Assembly (NCBI RefSeq): GCF_000169335.1
Contig: NZ_AAXW01000003.1
Coordinates: 170,955-234,954 of the forward strand
From: Crocosphaera chwakensis CCY0110
GTDB lineage: Bacteria > Cyanobacteriota > Cyanobacteriia > Cyanobacteriales > Microcystaceae
DNA length: 64,000 nucleotides
Direction of reading: 5' to 3'
The notes below the pieces were generated by a model, which searched no databases, had not been told where the DNA came from, and saw nothing but the letters and a program-made list of their open reading frames with translations. How positions within the stretch are numbered: position 1 is the first letter of the stretch; every line of letters starts with the position of its first letter. Made by a program: the position numbers and the translations under genes. Of this stretch, positions 8,810 through 17,200 are shown piece by piece.

Positions 8810-8832
8810 GCTTAGAGTTTATTTTTCTAAGC
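8810..8832. terminator. probable bidirectional terminator between convergent genes
   Basis: The arms gcttaga (8810-8816) and tctaagc (8826-8832) enclose a T-rich loop and are themselves flanked by aatt/gaatt. The hairpin sits between the YvcK-like stop (8798) and overlaps the tail of the convergent CRR7-like gene. It is short, and its strength is uncertain. Confidence 0.4.
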
Positions 8833-9076
8833 GAATTACATACCATTGCAGATAATCATCACTACCCATATCAAGATCACAAAAATTTTCCATTAAATAT
8901 TGTGCTTGATCGTCTATCGTAGTTAATTTTTCTAGTTCCTTGGGTAAATCATCTTGACGAGTTGATAAAATACCTTTGAGCTTTTCTAATAACTCTTGAG
9001 GGGTCAATATTTGTTCCGGTTGGTTGGTTTCGAGGACAACAAAACCATCCTCTTGATACATAATTGAATCTGGCAT
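8819..9076 (-). CDS. CRR7-like protein (chlororespiratory reduction 7 family)
   Basis: An 85-residue soluble acidic protein. Its sequence, with MPDSIMYQEDGFVVLETNQP, LTPQELLEKLKGIL and a C-terminal DDYLQWYVIRLEK, fits the small family called CRR7 (formerly DUF3571) that cyanobacteria share with plant chloroplasts. In Arabidopsis CRR7 is needed for accumulation of the photosynthetic NDH complex; the cyanobacterial role is less clear. No signal or membrane segment is present. It lies just downstream of the 315-residue membrane protein gene on the same strand, 27 bases away. The family match is from memory of the conserved blocks. Confidence 0.7.
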   Translation of the reverse strand: MPDSIMYQEDGFVVLETNQPEQILTPQELLEKLKGILSTRQDDLPKELEKLTTIDDQAQYLMENFCDLDMGSDDYLQWYVIRLEK

Positions 9077-9103
9077 CGTTTTTGTATGTAATAAAGTTAG
9101 AAT

Positions 9104-10051
9104 TTAAAGGTTTCTTTTAAGTATAATAATCTCATTGCCTACCACTGGACTGCGAGCAATAAGATTTCTTTGGGAGTCTAACATTTCTAATTTACGAAAG
9201 TCCAAACTTTGAGTCTTTTCTAAGATGGTATTTGCCAGTTGATTTTGTTCTGTTGTTGATAAACTGTACCATTTATCTCCGACAGTCACTATTAGTCGAC
9301 TCCCTAAAAAATTGGCTTCTATTTTACCAATTAAATCGTCAGGATATTGATTAGTTAATGCTGTAACTTCTTTTTGAATTCCAGCAATTAAGCTTTGTTC
9401 TGGGGTTAATTTGGGTGGGGAAGAAGGCACATTTTGAATGGGTTCGGGTAAGGAAGGTTCTTCTAATTCTGTTGGTGTTTCTACCACTTGAGGTTGGGTG
9501 ATTTCTGGGGAACTGTTGAAAATTTCTAGGTTGGGTAAGGATGGTTTATATACGAAAAATGAGACAGATAAGGCAATAATTAAAACAAATCCTATGATTT
9601 GGGCTATTTTTCCCCCGAATAAGCTTTTGAGAAATGATGGAGGTGACGATGATGCTTCGATTTGGGGTTTTTGATCAGCTTCAATATCTTCTGTTACTTC
9701 ATTAATTTCTGATATATTGCTTACTTGGGTTGGGGTTAAATCATCTTCCCAGTCTTCTGACTCCTCTATGTCTTTATCTTCTTTTTCTTGTATTTCAGGA
9801 GAGTTAACGATCTGGGATTTATTTTCTAGAGAATTAGCAATAATTTCCGTACTATTAATGAGTGTGTTTAAAGTGTCTTTATTAGGTAAATTATTGATAT
9901 TTTCTTCATTGACTTGCTGAACAATGAAGTCCAATTTTGTAATAGTTGCTTTTAGTAATTTAATAAATTCTTCTTGAGAAATCTCTTGGTTTAAACCCTC
10001 AGACAATTGAGAAGAATTTGAGGATATGGGAGAAGGTTTGTCGCTGGACAT
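9104..10051 (-). CDS. single-pass membrane protein, conserved cyanobacterial hypothetical
   Basis: A 315-residue protein with three parts. An acidic, Ser/Asn-rich N-terminal region (about 1-145) has a helical stretch EEFIKLLKATITKLDFIVQQ. One transmembrane helix follows at about 148-168 (AQIIGFVLIIALSVSFFVYK). After a Pro/Glu-rich linker comes a compact C-terminal domain (about 215-315) beginning LTPEQSLIAGIQKEV, with strands such as SRLIVTVGDKWYSL and NEIIILKRNL. The orientation suggests a cytoplasmic N terminus and an external or lumenal C-terminal domain. I do not recognise a named family. It is probably cotranscribed with the CRR7-like gene. Confidence 0.7.
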   Translation of the reverse strand: MSSDKPSPISSNSSQLSEGLNQEISQEEFIKLLKATITKLDFIVQQVNEENINNLPNKDTLNTLINSTEIIANSLENKSQIVNSPEIQEKEDKDIEESEDWEDDLTPTQVSNISEINEVTEDIEADQKPQIEASSSPPSFLKSLFGGKIAQIIGFVLIIALSVSFFVYKPSLPNLEIFNSSPEITQPQVVETPTELEEPSLPEPIQNVPSSPPKLTPEQSLIAGIQKEVTALTNQYPDDLIGKIEANFLGSRLIVTVGDKWYSLSTTEQNQLANTILEKTQSLDFRKLEMLDSQRNLIARSPVVGNEIIILKRNL

Positions 10052-10414
10052 AAGTTAACTTCCTTATAAAGCAATTAATCTTAACTATGGCAGACTGTAC
10101 TGTTTAAAGTTAGTTAATAATTAATAATTTGTTGTGCAAAAAAGTTATTCTTAACTTTTTTATTTTTGGGTTTAACCCCCTAGACAGCCTATTGATTTTA
10201 TGTTAGAGAAAACATCAACATAAACAAGGTAAAGCAATAGACATATATCTAATTTATCACTTCTGTTTACAAATTTGATCTCATATAAAATAAAATGCTA
10301 GAATGAAAGGTGAAAACACAAATGAAGATTTCCTAGTTAAGGAGGAAGTTAAAGGTAACTTTTCTCCATCTTCTTTGTCTCAAGCGTTTTCATTATCTCA
10401 GAGAGGAACTCATT
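10052..10414. other. divergent intergenic region with two hairpins
   Basis: This 363-base gap separates the minus-strand membrane protein gene from the plus-strand small basic protein. It contains an A/T hairpin with arms aaaaaagtta (10138-10147) and taactttttt (10152-10161). A second hairpin with near-matching arms, ggaggaagtta (10341-10351) and taacttttctcc (10356-10367), covers a strong Shine-Dalgarno-like aaggagg (10339-10345) that has no start codon at the right distance. Confidence 0.5.
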
Positions 10415-10579
10415 TTGGCTAAACGTCGTAATTTGAAGAAAGAAAAAGCAGAACGGAATCAGGCTTATGCTCGCCAATTTCGTCAAAAAACTTCTCGTTC
10501 TTTTTCCCGTGGTAGATCCTATTCTAACAATAACAATGACCAAGAGGATAAAAACGACGATGACAATAATAATAACTAA
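10415..10579 (+). CDS. 54-residue basic/asparagine-rich small protein, TTG start
   Basis: Reading from TTG at 10415 gives MAKRRNLKKEKAERNQAYAR followed by a Ser/Arg segment and an Asn/Asp-rich tail ending at TAA 10577-10579. Small proteins beginning MAKRRNLKKEKA are, to my memory, conserved among cyanobacteria, which is the main reason for the call. A gagagg ribosome-site-like stretch is at 10401-10406. The frame is open back to 10337, but no ATG, GTG or other TTG occurs in it. The strongly basic N terminus suggests binding to RNA or the ribosome; that is inference. An opposite-strand frame over the same bases is its shadow. Confidence 0.65.
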   Translation: MAKRRNLKKEKAERNQAYARQFRQKTSRSFSRGRSYSNNNNDQEDKNDDDNNNN

Positions 10580-10599
10580 GGTTTAAGTTAATTAGTAAA

Positions 10600-10631
10600 A
10601 GGAACAGGGAATTGTGAGATTCTCCTGTCCT
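10600..10631. terminator. imperfect hairpin terminator between convergent genes
   Basis: The arms aggaacagggaat (10600-10612) and attctcctgtcct (10619-10631) pair with small bulges, lying between the small basic protein gene and the convergent BioD/DRTGG gene. There is no long T run. It could serve either strand. Confidence 0.45.
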
Positions 10632-10651
10632 GTTTGAGTTGTATTGAGGGG

Positions 10652-11722
10652 TTAAAGGTTTAATTGTTGAACTAACCGATCAACATCAAAGTTTTTAACC
10701 ATTAACTCTTGAATGCAGCTAACTTTAATTTTTTCTTGCAATCGGACTTTACCAAAGGCTTGATCCACAATTTCAACGGTAGTTAAGGTATCGAGATCAA
10801 CAGACAAGATAGGCACTTCTAAATCTTCAGCTCGACTAATGATCAAGGGTTGAGGGTTCATGTGTCCTGTGAGAATGAGGCAACTGGTAGAGGTTTCGAG
10901 GGCTGCTAATTGTAAATCAGTGCGATCGCCTCCGGTTACCACAGCTTTATTTTGTCCTTGGCGGAAATATTCTAGGGCTGAGTTGACATTCATCGCCCCG
11001 ATAGTAAGACTTTCTACCATTAAATCTAAGCGATCGCCACGGCATAACACTTGAGCCTTTAATTGATGGGCAATTTCGCGAACACTGACACTGCGTAGTA
11101 AACGACTGGTTGGCAATAAACCCAATACTGGCATCCCATGACTTTCAAGATAGGGTTTAATGAGGGTTTGAGCCGTCTCTAATTCTTCACTGGGGATATC
11201 ATTGATAATCATACCCACTAAGCTATCCCCTAAGGCCAATTTAACGTTAAGTAGATTATCTACCACCAAAGGAGAATGATAACGGGCGACTAATAACACA
11301 GACGCATTTAGGGTTTGGGCCATGTCAACAATCGATAACCCAAATAGACTACCTTCCCAGAGGGTTCCCGCCCCTTCTACAATGACAATGTTAGCTTCAA
11401 TGTTAGCAAGACTATCCTTGAGTAATTGTTTGTAGTCTGTAGTATCCTCTTGTTTAAGGCGTTTTTCGAGGGTTGCTCGTTGTAAAGGGATAAGGGGGGA
11501 TGCTACTTGAGCTTCTTTTAAGCCCAAAGCGTCAGCAATAAACTCGACATCCGCTTCTTTTGCTTTAGGATCTTGATCTTGGAAACAAGTGCCAATAGGT
11601 TTACTATAGGCAATGGAGAAACCTTTATCTTGAAACTGATGAGCAAGTCCTAAAATGGTTCCTGACTTACCGGTATAAGCTTCGATTGAAGCTATAATTA
11701 AGCATTTGGTTGACTGTGCCAC
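10652..11722 (-). CDS. BioD-like/DRTGG domain protein (phosphotransacetylase N-terminal-type)
   Basis: A 356-residue soluble protein. The N-terminal half is a P-loop fold like dethiobiotin synthetase: IASIEAYTGKSGTILGLAHQ near 10-29, the KPIGTCF strand, and IVIVEGAGTLWEGSLFGLS with VLLVARYHS. The C-terminal part carries a DRTGG domain with VVTGGDRTDLQLAALETS (about 263-280) and a LILTGHMNP strand. This is the domain pair found at the N terminus of long phosphotransacetylases, but the acetyltransferase catalytic domain is absent. Function is unproven; a regulatory nucleotide-binding role is plausible. It follows the EbsA gene by 27 bases as the last gene of a minus-strand run. Confidence 0.75.
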   Translation of the reverse strand: MAQSTKCLIIASIEAYTGKSGTILGLAHQFQDKGFSIAYSKPIGTCFQDQDPKAKEADVEFIADALGLKEAQVASPLIPLQRATLEKRLKQEDTTDYKQLLKDSLANIEANIVIVEGAGTLWEGSLFGLSIVDMAQTLNASVLLVARYHSPLVVDNLLNVKLALGDSLVGMIINDIPSEELETAQTLIKPYLESHGMPVLGLLPTSRLLRSVSVREIAHQLKAQVLCRGDRLDLMVESLTIGAMNVNSALEYFRQGQNKAVVTGGDRTDLQLAALETSTSCLILTGHMNPQPLIISRAEDLEVPILSVDLDTLTTVEIVDQAFGKVRLQEKIKVSCIQELMVKNFDVDRLVQQLNL

Positions 11723-11749
11723 CCTGTTACTCCTTTATTTTCTATCGGT

Positions 11750-12211
11750 CTAGGAGGCAGATTCTTCACAGTGTAGCAACTTGCGATAGAATCCCTGAGG
11801 AAAATCTACTATTTTTCCTTCTTGATAAATTTTAAGGGCTGAGATCAGATAGTCAATAAACTCCGCATTAAGAATAGTAATTTCATAGCTTAATTCTGCT
11901 TGCCCATCAAACTGCATTCGACAACGAGTAATTTCAGAAGGCAGTTTCGAGACAAACCAAGAAGCAACGAAAGGGATACCTTTTCCCCCTTCAATGCGTC
12001 GTGTTCCTTCTAAATTCCCTTGGGCATATAAAGAAATGGCATAGGGGAGTACTTTATGCTTATCTTTATGATAGTAAGGCTGATAAATCATTATCTGGCC
12101 TTTGGGGGCAGGTTGGATATCTTCGATGCTAGTCATAAAGTCAATAAACCTTAAAGAATAGGATGGGTGATGAGTCAACGTCCTGCTATGCTCTATTATA
12201 GGCAATCGCAT
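11750..12211 (-). CDS. EbsA family protein (type IV pilus/biofilm-related)
   Basis: A 153-residue protein if the ATG at 12211 is used, or 128 residues from the ATG at 12136. The latter gives MTSIEDIQPAPKGQIMIYQP, which looks like the conserved start, so the shorter form is likely. Conserved-looking blocks are YQPYYHKDKHKVLPYAISLY, LEGTRRIEGGKGIPFVASWF and RCRMQFDGQAELSYE. This pattern fits cyanobacterial EbsA, a cytosolic partner of the type IV pilus machinery required for biofilm self-suppression and DNA uptake in Synechococcus elongatus. The assignment is from recognised blocks only. It lies between rbsK (34 bases) and the DRTGG gene (27 bases). Confidence 0.6.
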   Translation of the reverse strand: MRLPIIEHSRTLTHHPSYSLRFIDFMTSIEDIQPAPKGQIMIYQPYYHKDKHKVLPYAISLYAQGNLEGTRRIEGGKGIPFVASWFVSKLPSEITRCRMQFDGQAELSYEITILNAEFIDYLISALKIYQEGKIVDFPQGFYRKLLHCEESAS

Positions 12212-12245
12212 CCTTATTCTTCCCTCAAGATTCTCTAAATTAACA

Positions 12246-13163
12246 TTAATTATTAATTATTAATTGTTCAACGGTTTCTAAATCTGGTAGGGCTGTTTGT
12301 GCGCCTTCTTGCGTCGTGGTTAACGCTCCCACCACTGACCCCCATTTTAAGGCTTCTTTAAGTGATAAACCTCGATCTAAAGCAGCAGCAACTCCCCCAT
12401 TAAAACCATCTCCTGCACCTACTGTATCAATGGTTTCGACGACGGTAGGAGCGACAAATCCTTCCTCATTTTCTGTGGCATAAAAAGCTCCTTTTTGTCC
12501 TAGTTTAATAATGACTATTTTAACTCCTTTTTGCAGTAATTGTTCAGCAGCTTTTTTAATAGTTTCTGTATCAGATAAAGGGAAACCTACTAATTTAGCT
12601 GCTTCGGTTTGATTAGGTGTAATAATATCAATTAGAGGATATAAACTATCAGGTAGTTTCTCAGGTGCTGGTGCAGGATCTAACATCACCGTGACCCCTA
12701 ATTTTTTCGCTTCTATAGCTGCTATTTCTACTGCTTTTAAGGGGATTTCTAATTGTAATAATAACAAACTGGCTTTCAAGAGAATTTTCTCTAAACGAAT
12801 AACATCAGACTCATTAATGTTACCATTAGCCCCAGAAATAACAATAATGCTATTTTCTCCCGATGTTTCTACCGTAATCATTGCTACCCCTGATGAGGTA
12901 TTTTTATCAATCAAAACCCCCTGAGTGTTGATGTCAAATGTTTCTAATCTTTTTAATAAATCTCGGCCTAAACTATCACCCCCAACCCGTCCCACAAAGT
13001 AAGTTGAACGACCTAATTTTGCCGTTGCAACCGCTTGATTTGCCCCTTTTCCTCCTGGTAAAGTTATGAAGTGAGTGCCTGTAATGGTTTCCCCAGGTTG
13101 AGGAAAGCAAGGAGTTTGGGCAATCATATCCATATTAATGCTACCGAAAACTACAATACTCAT
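12246..13163 (-). CDS. rbsK: ribokinase
   Basis: A 305-residue PfkB-family sugar kinase. It shows GSINMDMI at the N terminus, the substrate-binding LPGGKGANQAVA block (35-46), RVGGDSLGRDLL, and the anion-hole and catalytic segment DTVGAGDGFNGG (246-257) with Asp252 as the catalytic base. Length and motifs fit ribokinase, which phosphorylates D-ribose to ribose-5-phosphate for entry into the pentose phosphate pathway. No ribose transporter lies nearby. It is the first gene of the minus-strand run rbsK-ebsA-DRTGG. Confidence 0.85.
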   Translation of the reverse strand: MSIVVFGSINMDMIAQTPCFPQPGETITGTHFITLPGGKGANQAVATAKLGRSTYFVGRVGGDSLGRDLLKRLETFDINTQGVLIDKNTSSGVAMITVETSGENSIIVISGANGNINESDVIRLEKILLKASLLLLQLEIPLKAVEIAAIEAKKLGVTVMLDPAPAPEKLPDSLYPLIDIITPNQTEAAKLVGFPLSDTETIKKAAEQLLQKGVKIVIIKLGQKGAFYATENEEGFVAPTVVETIDTVGAGDGFNGGVAAALDRGLSLKEALKWGSVVGALTTTQEGAQTALPDLETVEQLIINN

Positions 13164-13616
13164 AAAGCAATTAAGAATTCAGAATTGATAATTATTTTAA
13201 AGTGCTTTTCATCTTTTTGTATATTGTCGTTTATCATAACAGATTAGTCACTACGACCGTTGATCATTACTGCTGCATCCTCCCAAACAAAAGCGTTAGC
13301 AATGGTATGACCGCTCCTTCGAGATGAAGCACTAACTAATACTTTAAGGATATAATATTAGAAATGCAAGTTAGAAAAAATGAAGTTAATCGAATAAATA
13401 ATGCAAAAGATAGTCTCTATTATTCAAATCATTGCCTATTATTTACTTGTTCTTTTAGTTTTTATAAGGTTTCATTTCTATATCTGAAAATTAAAGAAGT
13501 TGTGATCGCGACCGAGAATTAAAGTGATTGATTGTAAGCAGTTTTTCTTATCCATAACATAAATTTATATAGGTTCTTGAAAAACGTATATGTGTATTTA
13601 TTTCTTTTCAATTAAA

Positions 13617-13691
13617 TCTAAAATGCTTCTGTTCTTTTAGCATATTGTTAGAAAATTTAGCATAATGGTCTTGTTTTGCTAATAATTCATC
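13617..13691 (-). repeat. degraded copy of the ABC transporter 3' end (left repeat)
   Basis: This 75-base stretch aligns with 18371-18449 with a handful of substitutions and one 4-base gap. In the minus direction it still encodes DELLAKQDHYAKF, matching DELLAKQGRYAKF at the transporter C terminus, before the frame diverges. Similarity stops abruptly at 13691. Confidence 0.8.
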
Positions 13692-13872
13692 TTTTGTTAT
13701 GATGGGTTCATAATCCTAATACTGCCGAATCGAGAAAAACAATCTAGCAATCAGGAATAATATATGAGAACCAATTAGTCCATAATATTATTATGTTTCT
13801 ACAAGAGCGATTTGTAGGGTTTTAACACTGTTAAAGCCTTTCTCACAACTGAAACCTGATTGCTATCATTGT

Positions 13873-14176
13873 CTAATCTTCAAAATCTAGTTGAGAACCT
13901 TGGGGACAAAATTGAGCAATTAATTGTTTAAATTTCTCAAACTATTCTTCTCTTTGATAGGCTTCTTGTTCATCAATTTATAAAGTTTTTTTGATATTTT
14001 TTAAACTTCTTCAAAGCTTTTTCATTTTGTTTTATTTATTCTTCTCAATCCCAATCAGAATCATCTTAAATAGTTGCAATTTTCTGATTATATTTAGCCT
14101 CTAAGCTATATAATAAAACTTGTTTATAAGTTGTCGATAAATCTCTATCAAAGGGAATAGGCAATGGTAAGAAGTT
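13873..14176 (-). pseudogene. unidentified decayed gene
   Basis: Minus-strand reading gives protein-like sequence interrupted by several stops and at least one frame change. The upstream part reads PLPIPFDRDLSTTYKQVLLY and a following KYNQKIATI, then an acidic patch and a lysine-rich helix (NEKALKKFKKYQKNF). The tail reads QEAYQREE, stop, then FEKFKQLIAQFCPQGS and a TAG at 13873-13875. The composition and helix-like pattern argue for a former gene, but I cannot name the family. Confidence 0.45.
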
Positions 14177-14261
14177 AAAAGTGTATCTCATCAGAGTGAG
14201 AAACACTATATTTCTTTACATAGTGTTGTTAATTGATGTCCGACTACTTAAACTTACAAGT

Positions 14262-17200
14262 ATGGTTAATACATCAGCAGACGCAAGACGATTTTTTATT
14301 GTTGGGATTGGGGCTTCGGCAGGAGGAATCGAAGCCCTAAAACGCTTTTTTAGCAATCTCCCCGATGATCCGCAGGCTGCCTTTGTGGTGATGCAGCACG
14401 TATCCCCCAACCATCCGAGTATGATGCCCGAAATCATTCAACGGGAAACCAATTTGCCTGTGGCTGCCATTGAGGATGAGGTGGCAGTAGAGCCGGGTCA
14501 TATTTATGTGTTGCCCCCAGGGTATAATGTCGAACTCGAAGATAATCGCTTGCGCTTGCGGGAGTTAACCCGAAATTTTGCCAACACCATTGATAACTTT
14601 TTCTACTCCCTAGCAACGAATTGGGGAGAAAAGACCATCGCTATTATCCTATCAGGGACGGGGGAGGATGGACAAGAAGGACTCCAGGCAGTGAGTCGGG
14701 TAGGGGGAATAGCCCTGTCACAGTCACCAGAAACAGCCCAGTTTGAGACGATGCCGAATAGTGCGATAGGAATGGGGATCGCTGATTAAATCTTGTCCCC
14801 TGAAAACTTGGCGAGGGCGGTGTATGATCTGATTCGCTTTGCTGATAGTATGCCCAAGGACGAACGGGAAACCGAGGCGATTGATGCAATGCGACTTCAG
14901 CGTATCCTCGATATTCTGGCAGAACATGAGGATATTGACTTTTCCCATTACAAAGTTAGTACCCTGTCGCGGCGGATTAAGCATCGCTTGACCCTCTCCC
15001 AATATCGCAATTTAAATAATTATGTTCGTTTCCTCGAATCCTCGGAAGAGGAACAGCATAATCTACGTCAAGACTTGTTGATTGGGGCGACTTGTTTTTT
15101 CCGCGATCGCCCTATGTGGGATTACCTCGAAGCCCATGTCATTTCTGAGCTAGTGGAGAGAACCAGGGCGGGGGAACAACTGAAAGTGTGGGTGGCAGCC
15201 TGTGCCACGGGAGAAGAAGCCTACTCCTACGCCATGCTCTTGTATGAAGCCGTTGAGCGTAGCAACAAGTCGATTCGAGTCAAAATCTTCGCCACTGACC
15301 TCGATACCGAAGCCCTAGAAATTGCCTCCCGTGGAGTCTATCCTGAAGCCATTGTCAATGATGTGGATGCCGAACGCTTAGAGCGATACTTTACCAACAA
15401 CGGCTCTCACTACAAAGTCAAGCGGATACTACGGGAAATGATGATCTTTGCCCCCCATGACTTAGTGAAAAATGCGGGATTTGCGCGGATGAGCTTGGTG
15501 AGTTGTCGCAATGTGCTGATCTATATGCAGCCTGCACTTCAGCAACAAGTTCTGCGGTTGATGCAATTTGCCATCCTGCCCCAAGGGATTCTCGTGTTGG
15601 GGAGTTCGGAAACCTTGGGGGATGTTGCCGATGGCTTTCGTCCCCTTCAGGCGAAGTGGAAGATTTTTCGCAAGCGTGGGGATGTCTCGGTTTCGATTAT
15701 GCCCATTGGTCGGCAGATGATGATTGCCCCGGTGTCCCAGACTATCCGCCCCCGCCTGCGTCGGAACCAAACGGATCAGCTTTTAGAAGAAGTCCTCAAG
15801 TATGCCTTTGTGCAACGCCCGATGACTTGTCTCCTGGTGAGTCAGGAGAACCAACTGCTGCGGGTCTTTTACAACTCAGCAGATTTACTTCAACTTCCCG
15901 TGGGGGAAGTGGACTTAGGGGTGACAGACTTGGTACATCCGACCCTGAAACTCCCCCTCTCCACCGCTCTGCACCGCGCCCGACGCGATTGTGAGCCTGT
16001 CCTGTTTACCGGACTCCACATTGACCGAGAGGATGAGGAGCTTAATGTCAGCCTGCGGGTGGGGTGCAACCCCAATAATCCGGCTCTGGCAGACTACCTG
16101 ATCGTCATTTTGGAAGTAGAAGGAATTTCCCCGAAGTCCGGTGCTGCCCTACGATTTGATGTTGATAGCGAAGCAGCCCAGCAGATTACGGAAATGGAAT
16201 ACGAACTGCAACAAACCCGCGAAAATCTGCAAATCACCATCGAAGAACTCGAAACCGCTAACGAAGAACAACAGGCAACCAATGAGGAAATGCTGGCGGC
16301 CAATGAGGAGTTACAGGGAACCAATGAAGAACTGCAATCGGTAAACGAAGAACTCTACACCGTCAACTCGGAGTATCAAAACAAAATCAATGAGTTGACC
16401 CAACTCAACGATGATATGAATAACCTCCTCCGCAGTACCAACATCGGGGTTGTCTTCTTAGATCGCCAGTTGAATATTCGCAAATTTACCCCCGCAGCCA
16501 CCCGTGCCATTAACCTCAAACCCGCCGATATCGGTCGTCCTTTGGCTGATTTGACCAGTAAACTCGACTGTCCCGACCTATTGACCCTATTGCAGACGGT
16601 ACTAGAAACCGAAAATGCTGAACAGCGAGAGGTGAATATTCCGTCGACTGACGGAACCTTGCTGATGCAGATCAACCCCTACTGGCGCGAAGATGACACC
16701 AGTGATGGGATTGTTCTCAGCTTCATTGATATAGATGAACTCGAAAAGGTGCAACACCAACTGCATCAGGCAAATGCCATCCTCGAAAACCTCTATGCGA
16801 CTTCTCCAGTTGGCTTGTGTTTGTATGATCATGAACTCAAGTTTGTGCGGATTAATCAATCCCTGGTGGAGAGTTACGGCTTAGAGGTTGAGGATGCACT
16901 GGGAAAAACCTCCTCAGAAGTTCTCCCTGAGCTCGGCAGACAAATTGAACCCCTGCTCCGTCAAGTCCTAGAAACCAATGCGCCCATTATAAGTATTGAA
17001 CTGCGCGGTCGTACCCCTGCTGACCCAGCAGCAGAAAAGGTCTGGAGTGCGAGTTATTACCCCGTGGATGTACTCGAAGATCAGTGCGGAGTAGGCGGGG
17101 TGATGATCGACATTACCGAACGCACTCATGCTGAAGATTCCCTACGGGAAAGTGAGGCGCAACTGATCCAACAAAAAGAGGCATTGGAAGACGCGATCGC

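Larger units (their letters stand above)
13164..14261. other. gene-free region carrying decayed coding sequence
   Basis: This stretch of about 1.1 kb has no intact gene. On the minus strand, 13238-13340 encodes a short tail ending AFVWEDAAVMINGRSD before a stop. The bases 13617-13691 are a degraded copy of the 3' end of the ABC transporter gene at 18372. The bases 13873-14176 read, through several stop codons, as a protein remnant with DRDLSTTYKQVLLYSLEAKY and, at its end, FKQLIAQFCPQGSQLDFED. These are genomic debris next to the CheB/CheR gene. Confidence 0.6.

Noticed and set aside
10349..10543. 64-codon minus-strand frame opposite the small basic protein
   Set aside because: It is the complement of the conserved-looking MAKRRNLKK gene; its Phe/Leu-rich product is what a Lys/Asn-rich gene gives when read backwards.
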